A DNA stretch of 16,246 bases from Acidobacteriaceae bacterium. Lineage in GTDB: Bacteria > Acidobacteriota > Terriglobia > Terriglobales > Acidobacteriaceae. Location: assembly GCA_003140705.1 (NCBI GenBank), contig PLKU01000174.1, positions 912 through 17,157 on the forward strand. Direction: 5' to 3'. Below are positions 14,907-16,246 of the stretch, one piece after another. Position 1 is the first letter of the stretch. The number at the start of each line of letters is the position of its first letter. The notes under the pieces are model-generated. The model saw nothing but the letters and a program-made list of their open reading frames with translations, was not told where the DNA came from and searched no databases. The translations under genes and the position numbers were made by a program.

Positions 14907-15305
14907 GTGGCTATGCAAAGTTGGAGCAAAACTCGGTCGTTTAGTCGCATGGGCACACCCGCGTGCATCGGTTTGGCTTTTTGCCTCTTCACCTGGGGCC
15001 TGCAATACAAGCTGTCCCTGTATGATCCGCCCGAGGCGGCTTCTCATCATGTTCCGACGGCCAAACTGCTCTCCAAAAACGAGCAATCCAGTTCCACGGA
15101 AAGCCCACTGGTAGTTCGCACTCGAACATCTACGAAGGTAATTTACATCGTCCCTACCGTCGTCGTCTTCTTTCTGTTGCTGGTCCTCAGCATATTGAAC
15201 CCGCCATTGTCAGGTCAGAGGCAGCGGCGCGCAAGCGGTTTGTGGCATCTCCGTCGCGCTCACTTAAGAACCCACTTCGTTCGTCCACCTCCGGTTCTCG
15301 CCTAG
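14907..15305 (+). CDS. Unknown two-TM protein (132 aa) preceding the second RND adaptor
   Basis: Function unknown. GTG 14907 or ATG 14913 can start it; AAGAG a few bases before favours the GTG. Helix 1 is about residues 16-32 (GTPACIGLAFCLFTWGLQY), followed by a loop with KLSLYDPPEAASHHVPTAK and LLSKNEQSSS. Helix 2 is about 77-97 (VIYIVPTVVVFFLLLVLSIL), then an Arg-rich tail. The YKLSLYD-PP and AKLLSKNEQ segments recall a small acidobacterial family met near efflux genes; this is memory, not a search. The last 30 residues are Arg/His/Pro-rich and may not be conserved. The 138-nt gap to the adaptor leaves room for a separate promoter. Confidence 0.6.
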   Translation: MAMQSWSKTRSFSRMGTPACIGLAFCLFTWGLQYKLSLYDPPEAASHHVPTAKLLSKNEQSSSTESPLVVRTRTSTKVIYIVPTVVVFFLLLVLSILNPPLSGQRQRRASGLWHLRRAHLRTHFVRPPPVLA

Positions 15306-15443
15306 CCATTCCCCTAAAGCTGATGCTGAAGTGCTCGATCAGGTTCAATGGTCGAATGCAGCGGTACGCATTCTGCGTTTGAGAACCTGTCCCGCCGTCC
15401 CCGGCCTTTCAACCCAAACACCATTTAGAGGTGCATTCGAGAT

Positions 15444-16246
15444 ATGCGAAAGCGATCCTCCTCAATTCTCGCCGCGGGAATGATATTTCCTGCCTTGGCC
15501 GCCATCGTTGCGTGCGATTTCAAGAGTCAACATCCCGGTGCGAACGCCGCAGAGACTTCAACGGCTAAAGTGGCTACGGCCACGCGCGGAGACATTGCTC
15601 ACACACTAAGCCTTGCCGGCCAATTCCAGCCTTATCAGGTGGTGGATGTTCATCCGAAAGTGACTGGCTTCATGGTGAAGATCAACGTGGATATTGGCGA
15701 CCGGGTGCGCAAGGGAGAGACCCTGGCGAAATTGGAAGTGCCGGAGTTGAATGCTCAGTTGAAGGGAACTGTTTTCGAGGTGGAGCGCGCAAAGGACGAT
15801 CTGCTTAGCGCGCAGCATGAGATCAAACGCGCAGAAGCGATCCATTCGGCTCTGCATGCGGACTATGAGAGATTGCTTGAGACATCAAAGGCACAACCAG
15901 GCTTGATTGCGCAGCAGGAACTGGATGATGCAGAGAGCAAGGACCTGTCCTCGGAGTCGCAAGTGGAGGCGGCCAAGGCCGCCGCAGCCGGGGCGCAGCA
16001 GCATGCCGAGGTAGCCCATACGGACAACGACCGGGTGCAAGCGCTCCAGAACTACACCAACGTGGTGGCGCCACTGGACGGAGTCATCGTCTGGCGCTAT
16101 GCCGATACTGGCGCGCTGATCCAGAGCGGCACCAACTCAAATGAACAGGACATTCCGATCGTACGGCTCTCGCAGAGCGGCTTGTTGCGCCTGCGCATGC
16201 CAATCCCGGAGAACGATGTGCAGTTTGTTCATATTGGCGATCCGAT
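15444..16246 (+). CDS. RND efflux periplasmic adaptor lipoprotein of a second system, 3' end outside window
   Basis: The frame runs from ATG 15444 to the window end, 267 codons. The N-terminus has MRKRSSSILA, a hydrophobic run, and lipobox IVAC with C24, so it is a lipoprotein. TLSLAGQFQPYQVVDVHPKV and GFMVKINVDIGDRVRKGETL form the first lipoyl half. A helical hairpin follows (about 85-190, with QPGLIAQQELDDAESKD), then NYTNVVAPLDGVIVWRYADT, the second lipoyl half, and the beta-barrel start. GAGGTG lies upstream. The YTNVVAPLDGVI motif and the early Gln-Pro-Tyr sequence match RND adaptors of the HlyD/AcrA type. The channel and pump are expected just beyond the window. It is a different paralogue from the adaptor at 6203-7333. 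Confidence 0.88.
   Translation, partial: MRKRSSSILAAGMIFPALAAIVACDFKSQHPGANAAETSTAKVATATRGDIAHTLSLAGQFQPYQVVDVHPKVTGFMVKINVDIGDRVRKGETLAKLEVPELNAQLKGTVFEVERAKDDLLSAQHEIKRAEAIHSALHADYERLLETSKAQPGLIAQQELDDAESKDLSSESQVEAAKAAAAGAQQHAEVAHTDNDRVQALQNYTNVVAPLDGVIVWRYADTGALIQSGTNSNEQDIPIVRLSQSGLLRLRMPIPENDVQFVHIGDP

Noticed and set aside
1..16246. CRISPR array, tRNA or rRNA gene
   Set aside because: No regularly spaced repeats, no cloverleaf with CCA-type end and no rRNA-like sequence was seen on either strand.

Overview
The window most likely comes from an acidobacterium of the Acidobacteriaceae/Terriglobia type. The basis is moderately GC-rich DNA, unusually styled small proteins that recall acidobacterial genomes, tripartite RND operons starting with lipoprotein adaptors, and an ECF sigma factor fused to a zinc-finger anti-sigma domain. 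This is pattern recognition, not a database result.

Layout. (1) 2-391: 3' end of a multi-TM metal/nickel-type permease cut by the window edge. (2) 650-1657 (-): a secreted NodB-type polysaccharide deacetylase. (3) 1817-2963: four tiny Cys/His proteins forming two paralogous pairs (A/A' and B/B'), the least explained part of the window. (4) 2964-4680: a gene graveyard. It holds a cation-efflux (CDF) gene that has lost its 3' end, joined tail-to-tail to a receiver-GGDEF gene that has lost its 3' end and also carries an amber codon. Next comes the C-terminal REC-Hpt part of a hybrid histidine kinase, cut at its 5' end next to what looks like the 3' end of a group II intron. (5) 4851-10817: a compact four-gene operon (TolC-type channel, lipoprotein adaptor, RND pump, YgaP-like DUF2892 protein) in which each stop overlaps the next start as ATGA. 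(6) 10835-14633, all + strand: a 97-aa unknown protein, an ECF sigma factor with C-terminal zinc finger, an OsmC-family peroxide/thiol protein, a LysR regulator and a YeiH-type (UPF0324) putative sulfate/sulfite exporter. (7) 14907-16246: a two-TM 132-aa protein and the start of a second RND adaptor, truncated by the window.

How the genes may work together (inference). Intact genes from 4851 onward look like an envelope detoxification and redox/sulfur-stress region: two RND efflux systems, a DUF2892 protein, OsmC, a LysR of the CysB/CbbR style and a sulfur-oxyanion exporter. The 1.7-kb decayed stretch between the small-protein cluster and the first RND operon indicates past deletions and a retroelement insertion. 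The best candidate for something undescribed is the small Cys/His protein cluster at 1817-2963: two duplicated families with conserved metal-knuckle spacing and, for the B pair, a conserved 28-nt leader.
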